Assembly (NCBI GenBank): GCA_016490735.1
Contig: JAEMWC010000285.1
Location: 690,001 to 754,000 of the forward strand
Direction of reading: 5' to 3'
DNA: 64,000 nucleotides
Source of the DNA: Pachyseris speciosa
Lineage: Eukaryota; Cnidaria; Anthozoa; Scleractinia; Pachyseridae
In this document: in pieces, positions 11,201-22,826 of the stretch
How the letters are laid out: every line of letters begins with the position of its first letter
How positions within the stretch are numbered: position 1 is the stretch's first letter
The notes under the pieces: generated by a model
What the model was told of the DNA's origin: nothing
Databases searched by the model: none
Seen by the model: only the letters and a program-made list of their open reading frames with translations
Made by a program: the position numbers and the translations under genes

Positions 11201-13631
11201 TACCTTACGCCAAGCAAGAATAGTGCACATGTCACAAATGATTGATATATAAACAGTATACCCAATCGGAGACTGATCAACTTCACCATACAATAAAAAC
11301 TTGCTGAACGATAATGATATGTTATTTTGTTTAAATTTTTCATTAAGATATATCGTTGCTCATGTGCTCAAATCTGCCCTAAAAGACGAAGAAGCAATGA
11401 AATTGACGGGGAGAACGCCGCTGGTTATTTTTGGACAGCGTATTTGCGTTTTTTCAGACTTACTGTTGAGTGTTAGAAATCGTGTTTGCTTACTGAAGAA
11501 TATTGAAACGGTTTGTCTGTTTGTCTCGAGATATGTTAGTGCGAGAGTGTCAGATGGCAGTTATTCTTAAGAGCGTATGCCTAATTATAATAATAATAAA
11601 GTTCTCGAGGTCTTGATGACTGACTGTCTCGGCCATACATACTGGGTCCGCGCGAAGCCAAATTAAGGGCGAAATCGTTTGCTTTAAGGCGCCACTGTCT
11701 TTGCTGTTTATCTCGTTTAATTAGTCAGTTTACAAGCATATTCTTCGGCTGTATGGGCCTTTGTGACCACTGTTTTTTTTGTGCACGTTCACTGAAAGCG
11801 TTTTGATTACTCTTTGGAATGCACGATGTACCCAAGGGACTTGGTTTGTTGTTCCTGCGGATTACAAAGATTAACCAGCTTCGAAACCTTTTGTCCAGAT
11901 TTGGCTTGCTGTTTATTCCACTCATTAAGGAAAAATAGCCACATATTAAACCAAGCGTACATTCGACGAATGAGTACATTTGTTGGCGTGCCTCACCAAT
12001 TTCTCGGCCAGTTTCCAACGGGAAAAAGGATAGCCAAGGAATCATTAGACAGCCGAGGACAGCTCTGAATTGTCGGCAAAACTGTGACGAGGCAGCTGGT
12101 ATTTGACACTGGAGTAATCAGCTTTAAGCGACACTGATTGTTATCCATAATCACAAAAAAAGAAATTTGCATAGAACTCTCGTGCACGTTCTGGTTTAAT
12201 ATGTCAACAACGAGTCAGGAATTAGGTTAAATTTCTAAGCTCTGAACAGGTAGGTTTGATTATAGAGCAAAAACTTGTCCGTGATTTTTCATCATCAATG
12301 AGTAGCTTTTGACGCGCCTTTTGATCCGGTTTTGTTCAGTGCTTCTTTGCCGGTTTTGTTGGAAGACTGGTAAAACATAAACAAGACGTGAAATGGATGC
12401 CGTATTGACACAGCGGGTGAACAGACACCAAAGAAATCTATATTGCAAAAGCTTTGTTCCTGGGGATGCATTTTTCAAAAAGGCATTTCTTTCAAGATAG
12501 GGCGTCAGGAGTGATGAATGATCATTTGAAAAGCACCTGTGCTCGATCAGCGCTCTTTTTGCAAGCTGTAAAATTGTTATTGATTCTCGTCATCAATTGT
12601 CAGCCATATTAAAACAAAATGAAACAAAATTAAAATTTTCGCCTCTTAAACATGAATTTGCTTTTTAAAACATGAATTTGTTATCTTTTGTTATCCAGTT
12701 GGTTAAAAAGCTTTTCATTTTCTTTTAGAAATACAGAGCCACATATTATACTATCTGTGATGAAATGTTTTGTAGGTACGTGCCCGTGGAAATTGATCGG
12801 TGACGTTTCCATTTCCAATTTCAAGCTTTCAAATTTCTATTTACTATTGTTTTGAGTTCAATATTTGAGGGAGCTCAATTTGTCTACAGTTTTTCCGCCA
12901 ATCACGCGTACCGACCAGTGATGGGTTGCTAAGAGAGATCGGTAACCTAAGAATCTATGTTTGGCCGGTGAGAAAGCTCAGTAGTCTTTAAACGAGGCGA
13001 AAGAACGCTGAAAGTTTGCGCAAATTGACACTGACTAATTCCTGATATTTTTGCCTTTAGCTTGTTACGGCAGAAACAGGAAAAGCAATTACATACCGGA
13101 CATACACTCCATATTGCATCCTTTGACTGCAATAAGACTAATAAGGACAGAATCTCGACTGAACGAGCCTCTGCAAGTCTCATGGAAAGTGGATGGGATC
13201 GTTTTTAAAGGAATGGTGCATTAACATCCACTCAGTAATAAATCTTGCCTTGAAGAAGTCTTCTTTACTTTAGTGAAGAGAGAAACGAAGCGAATAACAG
13301 CATTTTACACTGGCAACTGCTCTGCAATTTGCTTTTCATCGCTTATCTTCCTCAGTGATGAAAACCTTTTTAAGCTCTGGACAAGGTAGACAGGGATTTT
13401 CAGCTTAACAAAAGGTAAAAGTCAGCACGTGAGACCACTTATTATCTCAATACTGGATCAACTGATTGAGGAGTACGAGGACTTAACCTGTGACATTAAT
13501 TTTATACCAGCGAACATTAAAAGCCCTGGGTGACCATATTTGAAGGAATAACTTGAGGTAACAACCTCTTATTTGAGCTGTTAAACTGATTAGATATTAC
13601 ACACAATAGAGTGGCTAAAGAGGACTGTAAA
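8254..13631. other. Long gene-less stretch
   Basis: About 5.4 kb of AT-rich sequence with only short ORFs that match no family I recognise. There are no long inverted or tandem repeats comparable to those elsewhere in the window. It includes the upstream region and 5' UTR of the GPCR gene that starts at 13632. Confidence 0.5.
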
Positions 13632-14777
13632 ATGCCATTACCTTCGCCAAACGACACTGAATCACTAGATACTGTGGAGCAATCCATTCTTGACACTCCG
13701 CAAGGTAAAGCTCAGCTTTGTGTGTACATACTGACATTTATTTTGGGATCCGTCGGCAATATCCTCGTTTTATTGGTAGTTCGTGCGAAGAAACACCGAA
13801 CTATGAATGATCTGTTCATTGTGAACCTGGCCATTTCAGACCTTCTCATGATCGGCTTTCTCCCTGTGTATTTTGTGAAGATGTTCATTAAATTCCACCA
13901 CTCGACAGCTTTGTGTAAAACCATTTCACCCTTGGCCACCATGACGTTTTTCGTGAGTGTGTTCACACTGACTTCAATGGCGATTCATAGGTGCTATGTC
14001 ATCACGAATCCGTTCAAGCCTGAAATGAAGAGGTGGAAGATTGTTGTTTGGCTGATTGGCTTGTGGGTTGCATCTTTCCTGGCGGTTCTTCCTCTTTTAC
14101 TAGTCGCTCAAGGAGGTTTTGGAACTGAATGCGCAGAAGCATGGCCTTCCAACACAGGGGCGAAAGTCTACACCGCCTGTCTGTTTGTGCTGCAGTATTC
14201 CCTTCCTTTGACCATCGTTACAGCAGCATACATTCGAATCGCAGTGGACTTGCTAAAATCGAGCACAGAGAGGTTTGGTCCAGGAAAGAGTCTGAATAAT
14301 AATCACCGGCGTGACCGCCTGATACGCCATATGAGTCACGAAGATATCCAGATTTTGAAAACTGTGGCCGTAATTGTACTAGTATTTGCTATCTGTTTGT
14401 TACCTGTCCAGCTTACTTGGATGTTGTCACAGTTTGGAGGTGAAAGAGAGCGCCGTATTGCAGAAAACGTGTTTATCAAATTTGATGTCCTTCTTTCCAT
14501 TTTTCATAGCTGTCTTAACCCGCTTGTATACGGTACGCTCACTAAACGTTTCAGAAGAGGCTACATACGGTATCTGGTGTCCCTGTGCCCTTGCCTCAAG
14601 AAGCGACTGGCAAATGTTTTGAATGCTCAGAGTCTGGCCTCTCCGGCATCAAATTGTCACGATAATTCCACAACACGCAAGCCGAATGGAACGACTCCTG
14701 GCGAAAGACACGGTGACAAGGTTTGTTTGGCGTTAAATAGCAGTCCAGAAAATGAAACCAAAAGCACAGAGGTTTGA
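13632..14777 (+). CDS. Rhodopsin-class (class A) G protein-coupled receptor, peptide-receptor-like
   Basis: An intronless 381-residue seven-helix receptor for the plasma membrane. The frame is open upstream to a GTG at 13611, but the first ATG (13632, A at -3) is the sensible eukaryotic start. N7-D-T9 is an N-glycosylation sequon. Helix 1 has G-N43, helix 2 LAISD70, and Cys95 at the start of helix 3 can pair with Cys167 in the second extracellular loop. Helix 3 ends H119-R120-C121 in place of DRY. Helix 5 has Pro192, helix 6 C255-L-L-P258, and helix 7 NPLVY (296-300). A CPC cluster (319-321) may be palmitoylated. The Ser/Thr-rich tail is ~60 residues. The overall layout resembles neuropeptide-type receptors; the ligand cannot be read from the sequence. 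No close neighbour gene suggests a pathway. Confidence 0.93.
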   Translation: MPLPSPNDTESLDTVEQSILDTPQGKAQLCVYILTFILGSVGNILVLLVVRAKKHRTMNDLFIVNLAISDLLMIGFLPVYFVKMFIKFHHSTALCKTISPLATMTFFVSVFTLTSMAIHRCYVITNPFKPEMKRWKIVVWLIGLWVASFLAVLPLLLVAQGGFGTECAEAWPSNTGAKVYTACLFVLQYSLPLTIVTAAYIRIAVDLLKSSTERFGPGKSLNNNHRRDRLIRHMSHEDIQILKTVAVIVLVFAICLLPVQLTWMLSQFGGERERRIAENVFIKFDVLLSIFHSCLNPLVYGTLTKRFRRGYIRYLVSLCPCLKKRLANVLNAQSLASPASNCHDNSTTRKPNGTTPGERHGDKVCLALNSSPENETKSTEV

Positions 14778-15962
14778 ACAATACTAGACAATCTGAAAAG
14801 AAACTGTTTTCAATGTCGTTCGTATAATGTCAGAAGACAAATTCGGAAATGTGGACAGGTTGGCCATGAAAGCGCTGATGATCACGTTTAGCCTTAAGTG
14901 TCCTCTGGCCGGCGGAGCTCTGTGGCCTAGACAGAACAATTAACCCAAAATTGTGTGACATGTTGCGTCACAGATGAACCTGCCTATAATAGTGATTGAA
15001 ACTGAAAACGCATGGAATGGATGTACAATTTTAAACTTTCGCTCTATGGGTGAAAGTTTGAACATTAACAAGATTCTTTTATTTTAGAATTAAATCGCGT
15101 TCTGGCAAATCGAGACCGACAACCGCGGGGTCTCAGTTTAGTCTATCAATGAATGCCCTCTGGCGAACATTGTCGTACAAGACAGTGGGTAACAAAGGTA
15201 GTTATTCAGCCTGTAGCCTTACAATCAGTTTTTCGGCTAATATTCCCACCAGAAGACAAACCTGGAGTATTTTCATAACACTAATCGAGACTTTAGGTCT
15301 CATTTATTAACATATCAAACGCATTTCATTTCAGTAACTGAGATATTCAGTGGAATTTGGCAAAATACTCTCAAGCATTGCGAGTTGTGGGGAGAAGGCT
15401 AGAAGTAGTCTGACGATATAATAACCTCCCCTGGGATCCACGGGCAGATAGTTGGGAAGAAAGTCTGACATGGAAGGGTGGGTAAAAAAAATGAATTAGG
15501 AGAAAACTCCCTTTGTCTCTACCATCTGCCTCTTTATATATTACATATTCCCATTTCGCGCGTTGTGGTACCATGTGGTTATGGTCTGATTTCGTCAAGG
15601 CCCGGTAGGCTTTCACCGCTGTTACTACGCAAGCCTAGCTAAGCAGAGTAGTGTTTTCTAATAAGTATTCCAAGCTAGTTTTGCAGTCACTAGTTGACGC
15701 TACTGAATTACATTTGGTGCAGTTCTCAAACACATCCGTGAGCAGCTAAAAAGGTAATACTGATCCACTTTTAAAAAGTAACTGATTTATTTTAATTTAA
15801 CCATATGTCCTTATTTGTTGTCAAGACTTGTGATTATCTTTTATTTCTAGATCAAAATGAATCTTAATTAAAGAAATTTGTGAATGGGTACACTTTGCTT
15901 GGTTGTGCGCAACTTCTCCTATGGACTTGCGATAAAGAAAACGAATTTTTTCAGTTGTTTAA
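14778..15962. other. No gene recognised; 3' flank of the GPCR
   Basis: Contains the 3' UTR of the receptor gene and AT-rich spacer. No repeat with clear ends was seen before the transposon that begins at 15965. Confidence 0.5.
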
Positions 15963-16671
15963 TATGGAGCGTAATTAGTGACAAAATTCGCTTTTAGTAT
16001 TATGAAGTAGTTATGGGATTAGGAAGTGATTCGTGATTATTGTGAATTGGCATTATGATGTAGTTTTGGCATTCTGATGTAGTTTTGGTATTATGATCTA
16101 GTTTTGACATTACGTTCCAGTTTTGGCATTCTGATGTAGTTATGGTATTATGACCTATTTTGACATTACTATCCAGTTTTGGCATTATCATCTAGTTTTG
16201 GCATTGTGATGTAGTTTTGGTATTATGATCCAGTTTTGGCGTTATAATCCAGTTTTGGCATTGTGGTCTAGTTTTGGCATTCTGATCCAGTTTTGGCACT
16301 GTGATGTGGTTTTGGCATTCTGATGGTACCAGGATTCTTTGCGAGCATGCAATCAGGTACGAAGGGGATCATGGGATAACAAGGAAAGTCAAAATGGCGG
16401 CTTTGGAAGACATAACTGCAGAGTTGTCAAGGCTAACTAATGATATTTTCTCTGCTGAACTTAGCCATGGTGAGGTAGACGTTTAAGTCTATAAACTGGA
16501 CCTGTTGTGGAAAAGCATTTTCCAACTTCACTACGATTGTAATGTTGACAGTAACAGCTTCAATGGTACTTTTATTTTGTCCTCCATCAAGGAAGCCATT
16601 CTCTGTTTGAAGGAATGCAATCGCATTCTAGATTCCGCTTATCGATGCCCTGTACAACACACTGGAAACGT

Positions 16672-17036
16672 AGGACGACCACGGCTTTCAGTATAACAAA
16701 AGACCAGCTTGAGTATTTCATCGATTACGACTTCAGTGCTACCCCTGAGAAATAGCGCACATGTTGAATATTTCAGTACGAACCATTCAATGTCGTTTGC
16801 AAGACTTTGATCTTTCAATCAGAGCAACTTACTCCCCAATTAACGATTCAGAACTTGATGATGTGGTAACAGAAATCATTAAAGAATTTCCTAACATTGG
16901 ATATCGTAGAGTGCATGGGGAACTTGAAAGGAGAAAATGTGGCCATGAGATGGATGAATTCTATTCCTAGACGTTCCTATAACGTAACCAAGCCTCTAGC
17001 TTTATGGCACATCGATGGCCACCACAAGCTGAAAAG
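16672..17036 (+). pseudogene. Transposase fragment, left arm (GRPRL - helix-turn-helix - DDE start)
   Basis: Reads GRPRL followed by a stop, then in a shifted frame a helix-turn-helix-like segment (LNISVRTIQCRLQDFDLSIR), then ELDDVVTEIIKEFPNIGYRR. A deletion near 16937 relative to the right arm removes about 60 bp and shifts the frame. After it come words for ...LALWHIDGHH, which holds the first catalytic Asp of the DDE triad. Frameshifts and stops make it non-functional. Confidence 0.7.
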
Positions 17037-17206
17037 GTAAATAAACAAATCGAATGTTATTGACAACGATATTCGTCATCACAGTGGTCAAAATGATGTG
17101 CGCCTCACGAGTCCAGAACAAATTTTGACCACTGTGATGACGAATATTATTGTCGATAAGAGTACAGACCAACTCTTATCGACAACAATATTCGTTATCA
17201 CAGTGA

Positions 17207-17740
17207 TCACGATTTGTTCTGGACTCGTGAGGCGCAGCTGAGTGAGTCCACAACATTTTGACCACTGTGATGACGAATATCGTTGTCGATAACATTCGAT
17301 TTGTTAATTTGCCTTATCAGCTCGTGGTGGCCATCGATGTGCCATAAAGCTAAGGGCTTGGTCACATTATAGGAACGCCTAGGAATCGAATTCATCCATC
17401 TCATGGCCACACCGCTAGGATCAACGCGATGCATTGCATCTCGAAGTCTGTGTTGAGTGACCTTAATTTTTCTCCTTCCAAGTTCCCCATGCATTCTACG
17501 ATATCCAGTGTTAGGAAATTCTTTAATGATTTCTGTTACCACATCATCAAGTTCTGAATCGTTAATTAAGGAGTAAGGTGCTCTGATTGAAAGATCAAAG
17601 TCTTGCAAACGACATTGAATGGTTCGTACTGAAATATTCAACATGTGAATATTTTTCAGGGGTAGCACTGAAGTCGTAATCGATGAAATACTCAAGCTGG
17701 TCTTTTGTTACTGAAAGCCGTGGTCGTCCTACGTTTCCAG
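17207..17740 (-). pseudogene. Transposase fragment, right arm
   Basis: The mirror copy of the left-arm fragment and the better preserved one: 162 open codons from 17695. It reads through the helix-turn-helix-like part, the IIKEFPNTGYRRMHGELGRR segment, a basic stretch (KVTQHRLRDAMHRVDPSGVA) and LALWHIDGHHELIR with the first DDE Asp. It then runs into the central inverted repeats and stops. GRPRL is present upstream near 17720-17735 in a shifted frame. Residues beyond the first Asp, including the second Asp and the Glu, are missing. Confidence 0.7.
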
Positions 17741-18328
17741 TGTGTTGTACAGGGCATCGATAAGAAGAATCTAGAAAGCGATTGTATTACTTCAAACATA
17801 GAATGGCTTCCTTGATGGACAAAATTAAAGTACCATTGAAGCTGTTACTGCGGTCAACATTGGAATCGTAGAGAAGTTGGAAAATGCTTTTTCACAACAG
17901 GTCCAGTTTATAGACGTAAACGTCTACCTCACCATGGCTAAGTTCAGCAGAGAAAATATCATTAGTTAGCCTTGAGAACTCTGCAGTTATATCTTCCAAA
18001 GCCGCCATTTTGACCTTCCTTGTTATCCCATGATCCCCTTCGCACCAGATTGCACGCTCGCCAAGAATTCTGGTACCATCAGAATGCCAAAACCACATCA
18101 CAATGCCAAAACTAGATGACAATGCCAAAACTGGATCGTAATGTCAAAACTAGATCATAATACCAAAACTACATCTGGATCGTCATGTCAACACTAGATC
18201 ATAAGACCAAAAACTACATCATAATGCCAAAACATCATAATGCCAATTCACAATAATCACGAATGACTTCCTAACCCCATAACTACTTCATAATACTAAA
18301 AGTGAATTTTGTCACTAATGGCGCTCCA

Positions 18329-18837
18329 TAGTTTAATACTTTCATTGTCGAGTGAAAACTCGAGTCAGCCATTGATGTATAGACAGGTCATTGTTTCTTG
18401 TATTATACAAAGGAATCTAACCAAACAATATTTTCTTGTGGTGCTTTTTGTTTCATAACGATTTGAGCCGAGTTCGACATTTAAGCTTCGAGTTTTTCTT
18501 CTTCTTTCAAAGAAGACTGTCCAACACAGGCGGCTCAATAATTTGTTTGAAAAATACGATGCACCAAATGGTTAGAATCGTTTTCACTTAATAATAGCCT
18601 GGCAATGTTTTTCCTTTTTACAAGGCTGTTAAAAGAGCAAATTAAGCACCCTAATTTGAATATCAATACTGTATTGTGGCTCTCTGCAAACTGTTTATCC
18701 TTTCGCTTTTTAAAGCTTTTTGTTCTTTAAGCTCACTCACACCATACATCATGAAAACAGATCTTTTGGCCTCTTTCTTAAATTGGTTACCTTAAAAGGG
18801 GGAAGAAACATGACAGTTGACATGAGATCAGTACTGA
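18329..18837. other. No gene recognised
   Basis: AT-rich spacer between the foldback transposon and the exon-like pair that follows. Confidence 0.5.
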
Positions 18838-19221
18838 ATGGGAAGTGAAAAGCTTCAAAGAGAAGCAGTGGTGTTGAGTGGTCACACTATGGCATTTCAT
18901 CTCTGCCGACGCTTTAATTTGAACTTAACTTCCAACGTTCCCAAGTATGTTGTTGAATATCTTGTGGTGCGCGTACTTTATGAAACACAACGGGAAAAGT
19001 ACATGACAGCTGTCTCACAATAAACGGTGAGTTTCAGCAGGACCGGGCTTTTCTTTAAAGGGACAAACTTCAGGGTCTACTTCCAGATTCAAACTTCAGT
19101 TGACTGATAACATGATTTTTAGGCGGATGAAAAAGAACTGCTCAGAGATTTCATTTTTAATCAGTGTTTCATTCAGAGGCAAAAGATGGAGCATCTTGAA
19201 CGGCAAACTAAGCGACACCAG
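18838..19221 (+). pseudogene. Two exon-like segments of an unrecognised gene; nonsense codon before the splice site
   Basis: Segment 1 (18838-19026) encodes a charged protein stretch containing GHTMAFHLCRRFNLNL and YVVEYLVVRVLYETQREKYM, and ends ACG/GTGAGT, a good donor. Segment 2 (19123-19221) starts after TTTTTAG and encodes 33 residues (ADEKELLRDFIFNQCF..., then glutamine/lysine-rich, coiled-coil-like), ending CCAG/GTAAAC. The two join in the same phase. However, a TAA (19021-19023) stands one codon before the first donor, so either the protein ends there and segment 2 is not used, or this is a decayed copy. I do not recognise the family. No further exons were found downstream. Confidence 0.45.
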
Positions 19222-19932
19222 GTAAACAGACCTCGTCGCGGTTGTAAAATAATCATGGGTATATCTGGGATACCAACATGCCGGGTGAAAAATATACCAA
19301 AAAAATGGTCGAAGCTCTAATTAAGTTCAAATGTTACTATTAGAATGGATAGACGTTGGCAAGAATATGCATTCGAGTATAGGAGTTTTGTTTTTCACTC
19401 ATTCGGTGTCCCATGCAACGATGCCCATCAAACTGAGGGCTCACTGACCCGAGAATGGGTCGGGTTTGCCATATCATTATATTCGATGATGTAAGACTAG
19501 AAACTTTGATGGTAACTTCCACAACACGGACCAAGCTACAAGCCTAACAAGCCCCGTACCACATGCGGCTTTGCTCTTCTGGTGAGTTCCCAGGTAATGA
19601 TCATCTGGAAAGCACGTGGAAAATATCTCTAGTTATGTAAATTTCGTTGTAACTATGTGTTTTGTTTGTGTCTGTCTGTTTTGTATGTGAGCCTGATTTA
19701 AATTTGTATTATTGTGAGCCCCCTTGATAAGCCTAGGTGCTTTTGGGGCAAACAATGGATAATATGTTTAAATAAAAAATCAGCTGGTGCATACAGGCAC
19801 CACTGTTACGGTTAGACTATGCTGTTAACTGTGTCCAAAATGGCGGACTGTTTATGGCATTATGACTGAATTTAATTCTTATTGTGGACGAAATGAAAAC
19901 CGTTCTAATTGAAATTTTCTCTTTTCATTCTC
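19222..19932. other. No gene recognised
   Basis: No ORF with a family signature and no repeat with clear ends. Confidence 0.45.
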
Positions 19933-20270
19933 AAAAGGGGCACTGTCGCGTAATTTGGGTCTGAACCCAAACAGTTTTACTACGAAGTACAGTTAATATG
20001 CGCATTCAAGTGCAACTATCTACGGTTGCCATGACAACGGATGACGAGTAGGAAATGGATTGCAACTTGAAAAAGTTGGGTTAACTTTTTTCAAATGTCC
20101 TCACTGTGTCCCGGAAAAATCACCATAAAATAATACCACTTCGTTTTCTGCCCAAGAAATAATTAGAAATCTACTTCTTCGTCTTAGGCGGGCCGATCGC
20201 TTAGTGAAAAAGTACTTCCTCACGATTTTAACAACTTAATGCAAGAATTGTCTTGATAGTGCCCCTTAAA
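19933..20270. mobile_element. MITE with AAGGGGCACT ends
   Basis: The left end AAAAGGGGCACTGTC and the right end (reverse complement TTTAAGGGGCACTATC) are inverted matches around ~340 bp of non-coding DNA. TTAA is kept only at the right edge. The ends resemble those of the element at 7314-7702 (AGGGGCAGTGTCA), so the two may be distant relatives. Confidence 0.5.
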
Positions 20271-21159
20271 TGCATCAAAAACTGATCCCTTGTTTTGGGG
20301 TATGAAACAAAACTTAACGCTATGTAGCTGTCAGTTCAGCAACATCGTAAATCAGACCTGAGAAGAGAAGGTCTTTTCAGTTCAAACGGTATCTGAACGA
20401 AGAAACACTTTGGCAGTCCTAATCAGTATTCATAAAAAGCCCGACTATTCAGTTTTCTCGGTCATATCAAAGAGCTTCCTTTAGTTGTAATATAACTTCA
20501 GTGCCAACTGATGTCCTCGAGCTAGGCTTTTAAGCAGAAGTAAACTAAGATAACTAAGAAGATAAAGTCATTGTAAAGTATGTTTTGCGTTATGAGATTT
20601 GCTCCATCCCGCTGGTTTTCCCCCAATCATAAAAAAAACCAATAATTAACTCTCGAGCTCGAACAACATGGCATCGCATAATCGGATATCGATCGACTTC
20701 AAAAAATCGAAGTGTGATGGGCATATTTTCACAAGTTGTAATTTAGCAACAATGTACTCCTTACAGTTCCTTTCTGGATAATCCAGAGTGCAAGCCATCA
20801 ACAACGCTGCGAAACTGGAGACATGAGAAAAAACAAAACGAGTCCAGTCGTCCACTTCACGTTTCTGAATTTTCTTGCGTCCGCAGGGACTGCTAGGAGA
20901 CGAAGGATTTTTTTATGTGTTTATGCCTGTGTCTGTTTTTCTGTGTGTGTTAGTGTATGTTCTTCGTGCGTATTTTGCTCTACTTCTTGAGTGCATTGTA
21001 CCTCTGATCCATTTCACTAATTTATTTTTATATCCTGCAATTACTGACCTTCAGGCATTTTTAACTCTTAATAGTTATTTTTGAAGGTCCTTACCTTTTC
21101 TTATGTATTAACTTATATCTTATATCTTATACTCACACGCAGCCAGTCGACACCATCGC
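20271..21159. other. No gene recognised
   Basis: Only short ORFs. A hydrophobic 69-codon ORF at 20875-21084 looks like a chance product of T-rich DNA. The right part may be the decayed body of the Penelope-like element whose hairpin motif follows. Confidence 0.4.
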
Positions 21160-21191
21160 CTGATGAAGACCAGCAGTATAGCGGTCGAAAC
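21160..21191 (+). other. CTGATGA-stem-GAAAC hairpin motif
   Basis: CTGATGA, one A, stem GACC/GGTC with an 11-base loop, then GAAAC. The outer flanks ATCGC and GCGAT can also pair with each other. Same design as the motifs at 6057 and 37072. Confidence 0.5.
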
Positions 21192-21327
21192 GTCGCGATC
21201 CACTTCTTTGTGACTCAATCGTGAGACAAAAAATTAACTCAGCTATCAACTTATATAATTTTGTATCAAAGAAAATTCAAGGTACAATAAAGATGTTGTT
21301 GTTGTTTTTGTTGGTGTAATCACGTAT

Positions 21328-21685
21328 TAGGGAGCTTAAACAAAGACGACAACGGCAACGAAAACGTTATTTTGAAATATAACTTCTGGTTTTTGGCATC
21401 TCTTTCGTGAACGATTATTCAAAATTGCCTAACTTAAAAATGCTGGTGAACTGTCCAGGGATTAAATTGCTATGAACGACGTAAAAGTAAGAAAATAGAA
21501 AGAAAAAATTGCGCTCACGTTCTCGAGAAAACATAAAATTTGGTCATTTCACGTTGTTGTTTTGCAGAGGACGGCAAAGAAATGTACCAAAATGTAAAAC
21601 GCACGTGCAGGGTCATTTACTCATTAATCTTATTGTTTTGTGACGTTCTCGTTGCCGTCGTCGTCCTCGTTGCTTAAGCTCCCTA
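21328..21685 (+). mobile_element. MITE with TAGGGAGCTTAA ends
   Basis: The 358-bp element starts TAGGGAGCTTAAACAAAGAC and ends in the inverted equivalent (GTTGCTTAAGCTCCCTA). Subterminal GACGACAACGGCAACGAAAACG words are mirrored at the other end. The pentamer TATTA adjoins both ends. A truncated inverse copy lies at 24311-24552. Confidence 0.8.
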
Positions 21686-22345
21686 TTATTTCGGTACAGA
21701 ACGTATAGCATTATGGAATCTTCAAAACTTCTTTTTATCAGAACGAGGAAAACGTATGGGCCATTATCCTTGTCCATGTCATATGTCAGTGATTTTACTC
21801 TGATTTTGAAAATTCAAGTCAGACCACTATCTTGTGAAAATAATACATTAGTAGTAAGTTTAAAAGTCGTCACTAGCTAGAAGTTTCAGTCATTCTCTGA
21901 TGTTCTCCGAATTCTCGAAGCTTACGTATCATGCAGCAGATTGGTTTTCAATTTTGTTTGCCATTTTAGAGCCGTAGCTTGCGCAAAAAAATGTTCATCA
22001 AAAGTGCATGTCATCTGAATTAAACATAACTTTAACGAATTTACAGGGGTACATCTTACCAGATTTTAATTACATTATGAGAAAAAAGAGTCATTGTGTT
22101 TGAAACTCTGTCGGGGTCATACAGACGCTGGCGATTAATTTTCAGAAAAATGATCTGTGTTGATGGTGTATACGATGAGTTGGCAGTCTCATGCGGTGAG
22201 GAACTTGGCAACCTTGTTTCCAGCACCCTGGCTCCAGAGGTCCGTTCTCAAAATACCTAGGATAAAATAATATGGTTTGAAAAAGCTCCCAATTTCCCTA
22301 AACCAAACGAAAAAAATAACCTCTGGCACCCAGGGTATGTTTCCA

Positions 22346-22587
22346 GGCGTGCGTTTCTCAAAACTCCGGAAACCATTTCGGGTCCAAAAAGTATTTTTCA
22401 AGTCGGTGTTATATCGCTTGGTACTATGTTGTTGAGCAAACTAGCCCAATGTATTGCTCAATTTTATAGCGTGCTTTCTAAAAGATTATTAAAAATATTA
22501 CAAACTAATTTCTGGTAATGAAAGTAGTGCATGTAAAATAGTTTTTCGGGCCCCAAATGTTTTCCGGAGTTTTAAGAAACGCACGCC
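22346..22587. mobile_element. MITE with ~40-bp inverted ends
   Basis: The left end GGCGTGCGTTTCTCAAAACT and the right end, read on the other strand as GGCGTGCGTTTCTTAAAACT, match over about 40 bp (also CCGGAAA and ATTT..GGG). The interior is AT-rich and non-coding. Confidence 0.75.
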
Positions 22588-22826
22588 AGGGCTCTTGCTT
22601 TAAAATCGAGGAAGAGTCCTGGAAACGAAATTCCAAATTTTGTTTGAGGCCAGCAAAATATCCAAAACATTAATTTTTTTCTTTTTGCATCGTGCCATAA
22701 GTTGAGGTAGCTAGTTATTAGGTCTAAAGGGCCATGATATGTTATTTAGTGTAGTATGAGCGCGGCCTTGTAACGAGTCGGGACGCCTGATGCGCCAGGC
22801 GCGTAAGATGGCGTGCCTGTTGTAAG

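Larger units (their letters stand above)
15965..18328. mobile_element. Foldback DNA transposon with two inverted transposase halves (IS3-like, possibly IS3EU)
   Basis: A 2,364-bp near-palindrome. The ends are inverted copies starting TGGAGCG, with TTAGTGACAAAATTC a few bases further in, flanked on both sides by TA (15963-15964 and 18329-18330), a plausible target duplication. Inside each end lies a field of ~20-bp subterminal repeats built on GTTTTGGCATT (about 16045-16320 and 18070-18260). Each arm then carries an inverted copy of the front half of an integrase-type transposase. The centre (about 17080-17290) has smaller nested inverted repeats. The rear half of the catalytic domain is absent from both arms, so the element cannot move itself. 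The IS3EU label rests on the recalled protein pattern and needs a search. Confidence 0.8.

Noticed and set aside
13611..13631. Upstream GTG as the start of the first GPCR
   Set aside because: Nuclear eukaryotic genes rarely start at GTG, and an ATG with A at -3 follows seven codons later, before any conserved part.
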